From Dyadobacter koreensis (GTDB taxonomy: Bacteria > Bacteroidota > Bacteroidia > Cytophagales > Spirosomataceae), in the NCBI RefSeq assembly GCF_900108855.1, contig NZ_FNXY01000002.1, forward strand, positions 372,001 to 436,000: 64,000 bases of DNA. Direction: 5' to 3'. Positions within the stretch are counted from its first letter, which is position 1. Each line of letters starts with the position of its first letter. The translations under genes and the position numbers were made by a program. This document shows positions 53,237 to 62,313 of the stretch, one piece after another. Under the pieces are notes generated by a model. It worked only from the letters and a program-made list of their open reading frames with translations, made no database searches and had not been told where the DNA came from.

Positions 53237-54485
53237 TCACCAGGTGTTCAGTTTGTCTAATAGAAAAATTAAGCTTTGGGCGAATATAGCCAGGCCACTT
53301 TCCATACCAGGTAACGTTTTCACGATAATCCTCGATATCAAAAACAAGAGCCTCTTCCATGTTGTAAACAACCGTACTGGTATCTTTCACAACCATCATG
53401 GAAACTACGTAAGATCCATCATTTAGGAAATGCCCTGGAATTTGACAAACTCCGGTAACAAGTCCTTTCCCAAATTGCTGGGATTCTGTTCCTACGTTGA
53501 AAATACATTCACCAGTAAAGGTGTAAAGGTGCATACTTAAATTCAGATTAGCACCTTCTTCCATGTTCCAGAATTCAAATTGGAAGTTCATCGGCGTCCG
53601 CACGTCAATGTGCATCAGGTTATCCTGATATTCGGCGAGCAATCTGAAACTTTTAATCCGAACCTGATCATTGCCTGGCGCCTGATTGATATCGTCCCAG
53701 TGACGCTCCATTCTCTTGTGAGAAACTTTGCTTAAATAGTTGGTAACGATATGCGTAGTTTCGCCCTGGTCAATAAGTTGACCTTTTTCGAAGTAAAATG
53801 ATTTATTGCAAAGAGCCTGTATGGCTGTCAGGTTATGACTTACAAAAAGAAGCGTTCTTCCACTTTCAGAAACGTCACGCATTTTGCCCAGACATTTCTT
53901 TTGAAATTCAGTATCTCCAACCGCCAATACTTCGTCGACGATAAGAATCTCAGGATTTAAATGTGCTGCTATGGCAAACCCGAGACGTACATACATCCCG
54001 GAAGAATAGCGCTTAACAGGTGTATCAAGAAATTTTTCAACACCTGCGAAATCGACAATCGCGTCAAACGATTCTTTAATCTCTCTCTTCGCCATTCCAA
54101 GAATTGCGCCGTTAAGATAAATATTTTCGCGTCCTGTAAGCTCCGGATGAAAACCTGTACCTACTTCAAGCAAACTCGCAACGCGACCATCTATTTTAAT
54201 TTGACCGGTACTAGGTTCAGTAATCCGGCTTAAAATTTTCAACAGTGTTGATTTACCAGCACCATTATGGCCTACTATACCGATACGATCGCCCTGGTCG
54301 ATCGTGAAGTTTACATCTTTCAGTGCCCAGAATTCTTCTTTTTCGGTGTAATCAGTATGTGATGACTTACGTGAAAAAAGATCACTGACAACGTCGCGAA
54401 AAGTTGACGGACCACCAGCCTTATGCTTGTGGTCAATAATATATTTCTTGCTGATATTTTCAGCTGTGATTACAGACATGGCCAA
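53229..54485 (-). CDS. Polysaccharide ABC transporter ATPase (Wzt-like) with C-terminal domain
   Basis: A 418-residue ATPase. Walker A GHNGAGKST lies at about 72-80, the signature region around YSSGMYVRLGF, and Walker B ILIVDEVLAVGD near 190-200. Residues about 260-418 form an extra beta-rich C-terminal domain (FEFWNMEEGANLNLSMHLYT), as in Wzt proteins that recognise the capped end of the O-polysaccharide. With the permease upstream it exports the finished glycan across the inner membrane. The start is 12 bp after the permease gene. Confidence 0.93.
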   Translation of the reverse strand: MAMSVITAENISKKYIIDHKHKAGGPSTFRDVVSDLFSRKSSHTDYTEKEEFWALKDVNFTIDQGDRIGIVGHNGAGKSTLLKILSRITEPSTGQIKIDGRVASLLEVGTGFHPELTGRENIYLNGAILGMAKREIKESFDAIVDFAGVEKFLDTPVKRYSSGMYVRLGFAIAAHLNPEILIVDEVLAVGDTEFQKKCLGKMRDVSESGRTLLFVSHNLTAIQALCNKSFYFEKGQLIDQGETTHIVTNYLSKVSHKRMERHWDDINQAPGNDQVRIKSFRLLAEYQDNLMHIDVRTPMNFQFEFWNMEEGANLNLSMHLYTFTGECIFNVGTESQQFGKGLVTGVCQIPGHFLNDGSYVVSMMVVKDTSTVVYNMEEALVFDIEDYRENVTWYGKWPGYIRPKLNFSIRQTEHLVND

Positions 54486-54497
54486 AAGTAACAGTTT

Positions 54498-55325
54498 CTA
54501 AATATGATCTACGAAGGTATTTTCCTTTTTACGAAAGTAAATTAAGGATAATATCAGAATAACAACCGAAATTATTGCGGTAGAGTACACGCTGTTCGGA
54601 TTAAAATATGCTTTATCACCTAGCAAGCACCATTTAAAACCATCGATAATCCCCACCATTGGATTTAAATTATAATATTTTTCGTACCAGGTTCCCTCGG
54701 CAAGTCTGCTGCTGTATGCGATAGGACAAATGTAAAAGCCAACCTGAACGATAAACGGAATCAGCTGTCCGATGTCTCTGAAACGAACATTCAAAACTGC
54801 AAAGAAAAGGCCGAAACCCATGGAGGTAATGAAGGCTAGTAATAAAAAAGCAGGCAGATAAAGAATATTCCAGCTGAGTGGGTGATGAAAAAATACCGTT
54901 AGAATAAGGAAAATTCCCAGTGTAATCAGAAAATCCACAAACCCAACTGCGACTGAACTAAGCGGCATCAACAACCTTGGGAAGTATACCTTCGAAACAA
55001 GATTTGAATTGATAAGTATACTGCTGCTAATCTGAGAAAAAGTGTTGGCAAAAAACGTCCAGATGGTAATTCCGCATAAAACCATTAAGGGATAGGGAAC
55101 ACCTTCGTCACCCTTTAATTTTGCTACGTAACTAAAAACAAAGACCATGACGGTCATTGTCATAATCGGGCGTAACACACTCCAGGCGACGCCTAAAAGT
55201 GTTTGTTTATAACGAACGGATATATCTCTTTTGGAGAGAATTAATAATAATTGCTTATTTCTCCATAAATCTTTCCAGTAATCTTTTTCTGATCCTCCGG
55301 CTTTAATCGTAGTTGTGTGCTGCAT
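54498..55325 (-). CDS. Polysaccharide ABC transporter permease (Wzm-like)
   Basis: A 275-residue ABC-2 type permease with about six membrane helices. The N-terminal cytoplasmic part contains LLLILSKRDISVRYKQTLLG, the coupling helix region of Wzm/TagG permeases, and GLFFAVLNVRFRDIGQLIPF is the conserved central stretch. It pairs with the ATPase 12 bp downstream. It follows the Wzz-like gene by 3 bp, so all are in one operon. Confidence 0.92.
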   Translation of the reverse strand: MQHTTTIKAGGSEKDYWKDLWRNKQLLLILSKRDISVRYKQTLLGVAWSVLRPIMTMTVMVFVFSYVAKLKGDEGVPYPLMVLCGITIWTFFANTFSQISSSILINSNLVSKVYFPRLLMPLSSVAVGFVDFLITLGIFLILTVFFHHPLSWNILYLPAFLLLAFITSMGFGLFFAVLNVRFRDIGQLIPFIVQVGFYICPIAYSSRLAEGTWYEKYYNLNPMVGIIDGFKWCLLGDKAYFNPNSVYSTAIISVVILILSLIYFRKKENTFVDHI

Positions 55326-55328
55326 TAT

Positions 55329-56417
55329 TTACGCCTTTGCAGGCAGTTGAGTAGTGTCGTCTAAAATAGCTCGGTATATACTTTTAACATATACGTAGAT
55401 CAGGGCAAGCATTAAGCCAACCAGTGCTCCGATCTTTGCTCTCTTTTTGCTTTCAGATTTAAGATCCAAAGGTACTTTAACATCTTCAATTAAAGTGAAA
55501 AGAGGTGCTTCTTTGACAAGTGAAACCCGCATTTTTTCAGCGTTTGCAACCGCTTCGTAGTATAATTGCTGCAGAAAGCTGTTATTCCTTTCCAGTTTAT
55601 TAACCGAAATTTTGGCTTCCGGAACAATCAGCTGCGTACTGTAATCCATTTCTTTTGCTAAGCGGTGTTCGCTTTTGCCCAGAATGTAAGCAAGTGAATC
55701 GGCGCGGCGTTCAAGTAATTTTAACGTCGTTAAAGACTTCCTCGTTTGCTTTTCCGTATAAACCTCCTCGACCGTTTTTAGCAAAGTTTTTGCCCAGAGT
55801 GCTGCAAGTGTTTCATTTTGGATTGTAGCAGTAAGGGAAATGAATGAAGACTTGCGTTCCAGGACTCCGATCTCGGTTGTACCCTTCATTTTAAGCACAA
55901 GTTCATTTAAAACCATACGCGACTGACCTCTTAAAGAATCAGGATTCTGTTGCGTAAAGTGGAAATTCTGTACATCTGTACGTCCTTCCCATTCCTCTTC
56001 CTTAATTCCGCTGGAATCAATCACGAAATTGGCAAGAATGACTTTTTTGCCATGCACATCCACTGTTTTCATCAGTGTTCTTTCAAGAACCGGACGGGAT
56101 TCAACAAAGTAAAAGAAGTTGTCACCCGTAAATATATTGGCATCTGTTGCGCCACCACCCATACCGAAAAGACCGGCAAGGTTTCCCATATCATTTCCCG
56201 TAGTACCGCCACCCATGTTGAAGACAATTGTTGCTTCATATGAGTTGGGTTTAATCAGGTAAAGGTCCATCGCGTATCCGATACCTACCCCAAGTACAAT
56301 GAAAAGAAGTATGGCTTTCCAGCTTTTTACAATCGCATTTTTAGCCTCAACTACTTTTAAAATTACTTCCCTGGGGGTAATTTGTTCCTCAGCTGCTTGA
56401 TTAGTCGTATTCGACAT
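55329..56417 (-). CDS. Wzz-like chain-length/co-polymerase protein
   Basis: A 362-residue inner-membrane protein with two membrane helices (about 34-54 and 333-350) around a large periplasmic part with long helices (LERRADSLAYILGKSEHRLA). This is the Wzz/polysaccharide co-polymerase layout. There is no C-terminal tyrosine kinase domain and no separate kinase gene nearby. The stretch FNMGGGTTGNDMGNLAGLFG just after the first helix is unusually rich in glycine. It works with the SLBB export protein encoded 12 bp upstream. Confidence 0.85.
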   Translation of the reverse strand: MSNTTNQAAEEQITPREVILKVVEAKNAIVKSWKAILLFIVLGVGIGYAMDLYLIKPNSYEATIVFNMGGGTTGNDMGNLAGLFGMGGGATDANIFTGDNFFYFVESRPVLERTLMKTVDVHGKKVILANFVIDSSGIKEEEWEGRTDVQNFHFTQQNPDSLRGQSRMVLNELVLKMKGTTEIGVLERKSSFISLTATIQNETLAALWAKTLLKTVEEVYTEKQTRKSLTTLKLLERRADSLAYILGKSEHRLAKEMDYSTQLIVPEAKISVNKLERNNSFLQQLYYEAVANAEKMRVSLVKEAPLFTLIEDVKVPLDLKSESKKRAKIGALVGLMLALIYVYVKSIYRAILDDTTQLPAKA

Positions 56418-56429
56418 TATATTTTATTT

Positions 56430-58967
56430 TTAATTTAAAGTACGGAAGGCCAGAATAGTAACAATAAGCGTCATTACCGAGCTTAACACGCCAATCGTTG
56501 TCTGAATCGCTTGTTGCGGCGTCAGAGAAGGAGCACCTCTAACCGGTACAAAAATCTCTGATCCTGGCTGCACTTTTGGATATACATTGAAGAACATGAA
56601 CTTTCTCGTACGGTCAACAGATCCATTTGGATATTTGATGTAAGAGCTTTTACGAAGCGATTTGGTTGTAAATCCTCCTGAATGAGAGATATAATCGATG
56701 AATGATAATCCCTTACCATATTTAACGGTCGTGGGATAAAGAACTTCACCCGTAACCTGAACCGTTTCAAGTCTTTTAGGAATGCGGATAATATCACCTT
56801 CCTGAACAACAAGATCTTCAAAAGAACCAGGGTTCTTCATGATGCTGCTCAATTTGATACCAATAGATTCTTCCCTTACGTTTGGCTGATCACCCGTGAT
56901 TTTGCCTTCTTTAATACTTTCCTGAGTTGCTTCTTCCTCAATGAAGTCGGTTGGTGCCGTGATATTCTTTACAAAAGTACGTCTCAGCAACGTAGCTCCT
57001 TCAGGATAAGCAAGCTCGGTCAGGCCACCTGATCTTTTGATGATATCACTGATCTTGTCGCTCTTGTTTATGATTGTGTAAGAACCGGGAACCAAAATTT
57101 CACCTTCAAGAAAAACAGACTGCTGTTCGACATAGTTTGGTGATTTTCTAACGATCACCTGATCAAACGGAAGAAGAACAAAGTTGCTCTCCTTGTTTCC
57201 GATCGAAAGATCTCGGTTTACATTGAATTTGAACGTTTCCGCGATTTGCGCGTTTGCAGCACCCGGGATACTATTTCTTTTTCTTCTGATTACTTCTACT
57301 TCGGTCGTAAAAGCAGATTCTTTAAAACCACCTGCTTTTACCAAAACATCTTCCAGGGTCATGTTGGCAACATAAGGATATTTGCCATCATTTTCTCCAA
57401 ATTTTGGATTATTAACTTCTCCTTCAACAGTTACAATCGCAGATTGCGCCATATCGAATTTAGAAGGAATAACAACCTGATCCAGACGAGTCAGCACAAG
57501 GTCAGGAACATTATTGTTCAAAACATCAGCTAGGTTCAGCTGGATACTTTCAATCGTTAAATCGGTTCTTGTTCTCAAAACTGAAATTCTTCCGGTAAAG
57601 GCATCTTCACGAAGCCCCTGTGCATTTTCAATCAGTTTCTTCAATGTTCCGCTATTGTCAAGAGAATAACTTCCCTGACGCATTACAGCACCTTCAATTG
57701 TTACAATATTTTCAATACGGTCAAGAATCGTCTCAACGTTGATCAAGTCACCTGTAACCACATCCGCCGTTGCGTAGTCTTGCTCAGGCACATCTACGAT
57801 TTTTCTTTCTCTTGCGGTAAATCTCTCAATTTTAACCCTTGCTTTATATGCATTGTCATTAAATCCACCGGCATATTTTAATACATCAGCAAGTTTTTCC
57901 TCTTCCTTCAATTCGTAAATACCTTGTCTTTTTACCATACCGGTAATTTCCACACGCTTCTTGTAGTAACCTACAACAATATTGTCATTGTCCTGAACGC
58001 GAATATCACCGTCAATTTTACCATTAACAAGGTAATCGTAAATATCCATATGCGATACCACTTTTCCAGCACGCACTACGCGCACATCACGGAAAGAACC
58101 GATTTCATTGGGTCCGCCCGCCTGATAGAGCGCGTTAAATGCAGAGGCAAGTGAAGTAATTTCGTAAGTACCTGGATTGATAACTTCCCCTGTTACAAAA
58201 ACTTTTACATTTCTGATCTCTCCCAGCGTCACCATTAACTTGGTCCTTGCCGTTTCTCCATTCGTTCCGATAAGTCCCGGAGTGAATTTCGAGAATTTGT
58301 CGATTAATATTTTTCTTACTTCTTCAATTGTTCTTCCGCTGACGTATATATTTCCAAGACGTTCGATGGTTATGAAACCATCACGGCTAACTTTTGTTTT
58401 ATAAGTAGCTTCGGCGTAGTTATATAGGTAGATGTTCAGTTCGTCACCGGGACCTACTACATAATTGGTTGGTGTAGCAATCTGTAAATCAGGAATTGGG
58501 TTGAACTGCTTGTCTGCGAAGATTGAATATCCGTAGATTTTCTGGCGCAAAGCAAGTTTTTCCTGCTCTTCTGCACTAAGCGTTCCGGTTGTCGACGTAT
58601 TTATTTTAGTCTGATCAGCGCCTTCTTTGGGTGCGTTAGGATCGTTGTTTGCTGCGGCTTTTGCTTTTTCGGCTGCCTGAGCGTCACTGGCCTTTTGTTG
58701 ATTGGACTGCTGATTTGAATTTGCAGGCTGGTTTCCCTGTTGTGTCCCTTGCTGAGCTCCCTGATTTCCCTGGCTTCCCTGAGCGCCTGATTGAGAACGG
58801 GGAGTACCTGACTGAGAGCCGCTTTGATTTGTTCCGGTTGATGTAGGTGCGCTAGTAGGTGCAGATTGTGGAGCTACAACCTGTGAAAGGCCTGGTAAAG
58901 AAATAATCAAACTTAGTAAATAAGGTAAGATAAATTTGCAATTTTTAGCCAACTTGAATGTGTTCAT
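56430..58967 (-). CDS. SLBB-domain polysaccharide export protein (Wza-like) with Q/G/S-rich linker
   Basis: An 845-residue exported protein. A signal peptide (about 8-29, ending PGLSQ) is followed by a low-complexity Gln/Gly/Ser/Asn-rich segment to about 125. The poly_export domain begins at YVVGPGDELNIYLYNYAEAT, followed by several SLBB units (VFVTGEVINPGTYEI, VEITGMVKRQGIYEL, VTIEGAVMRQGSYSL, VFLEGEILVPGSYTI, VQVTGEVLYPTTVKY). A C-terminal membrane helix (VLSSVMTLIVTILAF) ends it. It should form the outer-membrane export channel or connect it to the inner membrane. First gene of the locus. Confidence 0.92.
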   Translation of the reverse strand: MNTFKLAKNCKFILPYLLSLIISLPGLSQVVAPQSAPTSAPTSTGTNQSGSQSGTPRSQSGAQGSQGNQGAQQGTQQGNQPANSNQQSNQQKASDAQAAEKAKAAANNDPNAPKEGADQTKINTSTTGTLSAEEQEKLALRQKIYGYSIFADKQFNPIPDLQIATPTNYVVGPGDELNIYLYNYAEATYKTKVSRDGFITIERLGNIYVSGRTIEEVRKILIDKFSKFTPGLIGTNGETARTKLMVTLGEIRNVKVFVTGEVINPGTYEITSLASAFNALYQAGGPNEIGSFRDVRVVRAGKVVSHMDIYDYLVNGKIDGDIRVQDNDNIVVGYYKKRVEITGMVKRQGIYELKEEEKLADVLKYAGGFNDNAYKARVKIERFTARERKIVDVPEQDYATADVVTGDLINVETILDRIENIVTIEGAVMRQGSYSLDNSGTLKKLIENAQGLREDAFTGRISVLRTRTDLTIESIQLNLADVLNNNVPDLVLTRLDQVVIPSKFDMAQSAIVTVEGEVNNPKFGENDGKYPYVANMTLEDVLVKAGGFKESAFTTEVEVIRRKRNSIPGAANAQIAETFKFNVNRDLSIGNKESNFVLLPFDQVIVRKSPNYVEQQSVFLEGEILVPGSYTIINKSDKISDIIKRSGGLTELAYPEGATLLRRTFVKNITAPTDFIEEEATQESIKEGKITGDQPNVREESIGIKLSSIMKNPGSFEDLVVQEGDIIRIPKRLETVQVTGEVLYPTTVKYGKGLSFIDYISHSGGFTTKSLRKSSYIKYPNGSVDRTRKFMFFNVYPKVQPGSEIFVPVRGAPSLTPQQAIQTTIGVLSSVMTLIVTILAFRTLN

Positions 58968-59131
58968 ATGAAGTTTATTGTACTATGAAATGCGACCGGT
59001 TCATTAAAAAAATATAAATGAGCTCTTATTTTTGCACTAAAATCAAGCCCAAATTGAATTTTAGTTTTCCTAGTTTAAGGCAAAGTAAATTAGATTTTTC
59101 CTATTTTTAAAGAATTTCTATTATTCGGCGC

Positions 59132-59182
59132 CAAAGTTATACAGGAGCAAAGGTACAATAGGGTAACGATATATGACCCAAA
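59132..59182 (-). promoter_or_regulatory. Putative promoter region of the polysaccharide operon
   Basis: On the minus strand TAACTTTG (59139-59132) and TACCTTTG (59155-59148) both fit TAnnTTTG. TTG occurs 16 nt before the first and TTTG 23 nt before the second, so neither spacing is ideal. The leader would be about 160-180 nt. Confidence 0.35.
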
Positions 59183-59237
59183 ATATTAAAATAGAACATT
59201 AAAATCATAATTATCCAAACTAGAGTATTCATAGATT

Positions 59238-61112
59238 ATGGAAAATAGTGCCAGCATACAATACGACGAGGATAGCATAAAGTCACTGGATTGGAAAGAA
59301 CACATCCGTTTAAGACCTGGGATGTACATTGGGAAGTTGGGTGACGGGTCCTCAATTGATGATGGTATATATGTGCTTGTAAAAGAAATTGTCGATAATT
59401 CTATTGACGAGCACATGATGGGAAACGGGAAAAATATCGAAATTAAAATTTCAGAGCATCGGGTTGAAGTGCGTGATTACGGGCGTGGAATTCCATTAGG
59501 AAAAGTGGTAGACTGTGTGTCAAAAATAAATACAGGTGGGAAATATGACTCCGGAGCATTTCAGAAATCAGTTGGTTTGAACGGGGTAGGTACGAAGGCT
59601 GTAAATGCACTTTCCAATTATTTTAGGGTACAGTCTTTCCGCGAAGGAAAGTCCAAAAATGCTGAATTTCAACAAGGCAATCTTGTTAATGAGTCTGGTG
59701 AAATTGCGACATCACAGCGAAACGGAACCCACATTGCGTTTGAGCCAGACGGGTTGATCTTCAAAAATTTCAGATATATCCCCCAATATCTGGATAATAT
59801 GATCTGGAATTATTGCTATCTGAATGCCGGTCTGACGATTAATTTTAATGGGCAAAAATACATTTCTCAAAACGGTCTGATGGATTTGCTGGTAAGCAAA
59901 TCCGACGCAGAATCAATTCGGTATCCGATTATTCACCTGAAAGGTGAAGATATCGAATTCGCTATGACGCATGGTAACCAATACGGGGAAGAATATTATT
60001 CATTTGTCAACGGTCAGTATACTACGCAGGGCGGAACACATTTGGCCGCCTTCCGTGAAGCGGTTGTAAAGGCTGTGCGTGAACACTTTGGAAAAGATTA
60101 TGCACCGGAAGATATTCGTTCTTCGATTATTGCAGCGGTAGCAATCCGGGTGCAAGAGCCCGTTTTTGAGTCTCAGACAAAAACAAAGCTGGGTTCAAAT
60201 ACCATTACGCCGGATCCCAACAGCACCACAATCCGTACTTTCGTAAATGATTTTGTTAAGGAAAGGCTTGATAATTATCTGCACATGAATCCGGAGGCAC
60301 GCGACGCCATGAAAAAGCGTATCGAGCAATCGGAACGGGAACGTAAAGAACTGGCAGGTATCAAAAAATTGGCAAATGACCGTGCCAAGAAAGCGAATCT
60401 CCACAATAAGAAACTTCGCGACTGCAGATTACATTTTACCGATCTTAAAAATGAATTGCGTCACGAGAGCACATTATTTATTACGGAAGGAGATTCAGCA
60501 AGTGGTTCGATTACAAAATCAAGGAATATTCAGACACAGGCTGTATTTAGTTTGCGTGGTAAACCGCTGAATTGCTTCGGTTTAAATAAGAAAATAGTTT
60601 ATGAAAATGAAGAGTTTAACCTTCTTCAGCATGCGCTGGATATCGAAAACGGTGTAGAAAATCTGCGTTTCAACCGGATTGTAATTGCGACAGATGCAGA
60701 CGTGGATGGTATGCATATCCGTTTGCTCCTTATGACTTTTTTCCTGCAATTCTTTCCTGATCTGGTTCGAAATGGACACCTTTACGTTCTGGAAACTCCG
60801 TTGTTCCGGGTGCGTAACAAAAAGGAAACTTTTTATTGCTATAACGATGAAGAAAAACAGGCGGCTATTGCAAAACTTGGAAGCAAACCTGAGATTACCC
60901 GCTTTAAAGGATTAGGTGAAATATCACCGGAAGAATTCGGCAAATTTATAGGAGAAGATATGCATCTCGAACCGATTATTCTTCAAAAAGAAACCTCGAT
61001 CCAGAAATTGCTGACTTATTATATGGGTAAGAATACACCGGAGCGCCAGCGATTTATTATTGATAATTTGAAAATTGAAACCAATATTGAAGAGCTTGCG
61101 ATTGCCATTTAA
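59238..61112 (+). CDS. parE: DNA topoisomerase IV subunit B (type IIA ATPase subunit)
   Basis: ATP-driven subunit of the enzyme that unlinks daughter chromosomes. The 624-residue length suits Bacteroidota ParE rather than GyrB. Motifs are [15 protein letters not shown], the GHKL ATP site [13 protein letters not shown] and [10 protein letters not shown], the TOPRIM start [11 protein letters not shown] (about 413-423) and the metal Asp pair in [15 protein letters not shown] (about 480-495). ParC is not in the window. It is divergent from the polysaccharide operon. Confidence 0.88.
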   Translation: MENSASIQYDEDSIKSLDWKEHIRLRPGMYIGKLGDGSSIDDGIYVLVKEIVDNSIDEHMMGNGKNIEIKISEHRVEVRDYGRGIPLGKVVDCVSKINTGGKYDSGAFQKSVGLNGVGTKAVNALSNYFRVQSFREGKSKNAEFQQGNLVNESGEIATSQRNGTHIAFEPDGLIFKNFRYIPQYLDNMIWNYCYLNAGLTINFNGQKYISQNGLMDLLVSKSDAESIRYPIIHLKGEDIEFAMTHGNQYGEEYYSFVNGQYTTQGGTHLAAFREAVVKAVREHFGKDYAPEDIRSSIIAAVAIRVQEPVFESQTKTKLGSNTITPDPNSTTIRTFVNDFVKERLDNYLHMNPEARDAMKKRIEQSERERKELAGIKKLANDRAKKANLHNKKLRDCRLHFTDLKNELRHESTLFITEGDSASGSITKSRNIQTQAVFSLRGKPLNCFGLNKKIVYENEEFNLLQHALDIENGVENLRFNRIVIATDADVDGMHIRLLLMTFFLQFFPDLVRNGHLYVLETPLFRVRNKKETFYCYNDEEKQAAIAKLGSKPEITRFKGLGEISPEEFGKFIGEDMHLEPIILQKETSIQKLLTYYMGKNTPERQRFIIDNLKIETNIEELAIAI

Positions 61113-61167
61113 TTGTTGGTAGAGACCTAAAAAAGATAACAAGACCGATTTAAAAATTAGATTATTT

Positions 61168-62244
61168 GTGGATTTACAACAATTAAGAGAACGTATCGAT
61201 GCGCTTGATGACCAGTTGCTGACTATTCTGAATGAAAGGATGGAACTTGTTAAAAGTGTTGGTGATCTGAAACGTTCTTCAAATTCGATTATTTATCGTC
61301 CGGAACGTGAGAAGCAGATTCTGGATCGTTTGGAGAAAAGGAATACCGGGCTGCTGACGCGTCCAGCGATTGATGCTATCTTTTTTGAAATTTTTGCCGT
61401 TTCCCGTAATCTGGAATTGCCGGAAAGAATTTCTTACCTGGGGCCAGAAGGAAGTTTTACGCACCAGGCAGCGGAAAGCCGGTTTGGGGGAATGAGTGAA
61501 TATCTCGTTTTGCCAACCATTCATTCCGTTTTTGAAAGTGTTGAAACAGGCCGTGCCAGGTTTGGCGTTGTCCCTATTGAAAATAATCAGGAAGGAATTG
61601 TTGTGGAAACCGCGGATTTCCTGCGTGAAAAAGAATTGACGATCGTTGCGGAAGTATTGCTTCCAATTCATTTTACATTCGCGTCTCAGTCGGACTCGTT
61701 AAAAGATATCAAAAGGATTTATTCGAAAGATATTGCTTTCAGGCAATGTGGAAAGTTTATCGGTGAATATCTTGAAGGTTTAGGAATCGAACTTATTTCT
61801 GTGGATTCAACCTCAAAAGCGGCGAAGATGGCAGCTGAGGAAGCTGACGCAGCAGCGATTTGTTCATCGATTTCTGCACGACTTTTCGGTGTCCCGATTT
61901 TGTTTGATAATATTGAAGACAATGATCAGAACCGTACTCGTTTCCTGATTCTTTCAAAAGATGTTGTGAACCAGAAAAGTGATGATGATAAAACAACCTT
62001 AATCGTAAATCTTCCTAATACGAACCGCCCGGGAGTTTTGTATGAGTTTTTGAAAGAATTTAACGACAGAGGCATTAACCTGACCAAAATAGAAAGCCGT
62101 CCGCTTCGCGGCGAATCAGCCTTCCGTTTCTGGTTTCTGGTCGAATTTATTGGCCATATCAACGATGTTCCGGTTCAGGAAATTATGCAGAAATATGGAA
62201 GCAGCCATATCAAATGGCTCGGAAGTTATGTTCGGGTATCCTGA
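61168..62244 (+). CDS. pheA: Bifunctional chorismate mutase/prephenate dehydratase (P-protein)
   Basis: Makes prephenate from chorismate and then phenylpyruvate, for phenylalanine, in the cytoplasm. The 358 residues, starting GTG, contain the AroQ-type mutase helices (1-85, LRERIDALDDQLLTILNERM), the dehydratase domain (about 86-265, YLGPEGSFTHQAAESRF and FGVVPIENNQEG with the catalytic Thr region) and the ACT domain (about 270-350) with the Phe-binding IESRPLRG for feedback inhibition. It lies 55 bp after parE. aroQ at 31 kb is an upstream pathway enzyme. Confidence 0.94.
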   Translation: MDLQQLRERIDALDDQLLTILNERMELVKSVGDLKRSSNSIIYRPEREKQILDRLEKRNTGLLTRPAIDAIFFEIFAVSRNLELPERISYLGPEGSFTHQAAESRFGGMSEYLVLPTIHSVFESVETGRARFGVVPIENNQEGIVVETADFLREKELTIVAEVLLPIHFTFASQSDSLKDIKRIYSKDIAFRQCGKFIGEYLEGLGIELISVDSTSKAAKMAAEEADAAAICSSISARLFGVPILFDNIEDNDQNRTRFLILSKDVVNQKSDDDKTTLIVNLPNTNRPGVLYEFLKEFNDRGINLTKIESRPLRGESAFRFWFLVEFIGHINDVPVQEIMQKYGSSHIKWLGSYVRVS

Positions 62245-62270
62245 GTTTAGTTTTTTATAAAATACAAAAC

Positions 62271-62310
62271 TCAAACGGTCACTTGCTATGCGGGTGGCCG
62301 TTTGAATTTT
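62271..62310 (+). terminator. Terminator between pheA and the convergent secreted esterase gene
   Basis: TCAAACGGTCAC and GTGGCCGTTTGA pair over 12 bp (one G-U) around an 11-nt loop, followed by ATTTTATTC. It could serve both convergent genes, since the arms carry A and T on the outside. Confidence 0.7.
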
Positions 62311-62313
62311 ATT

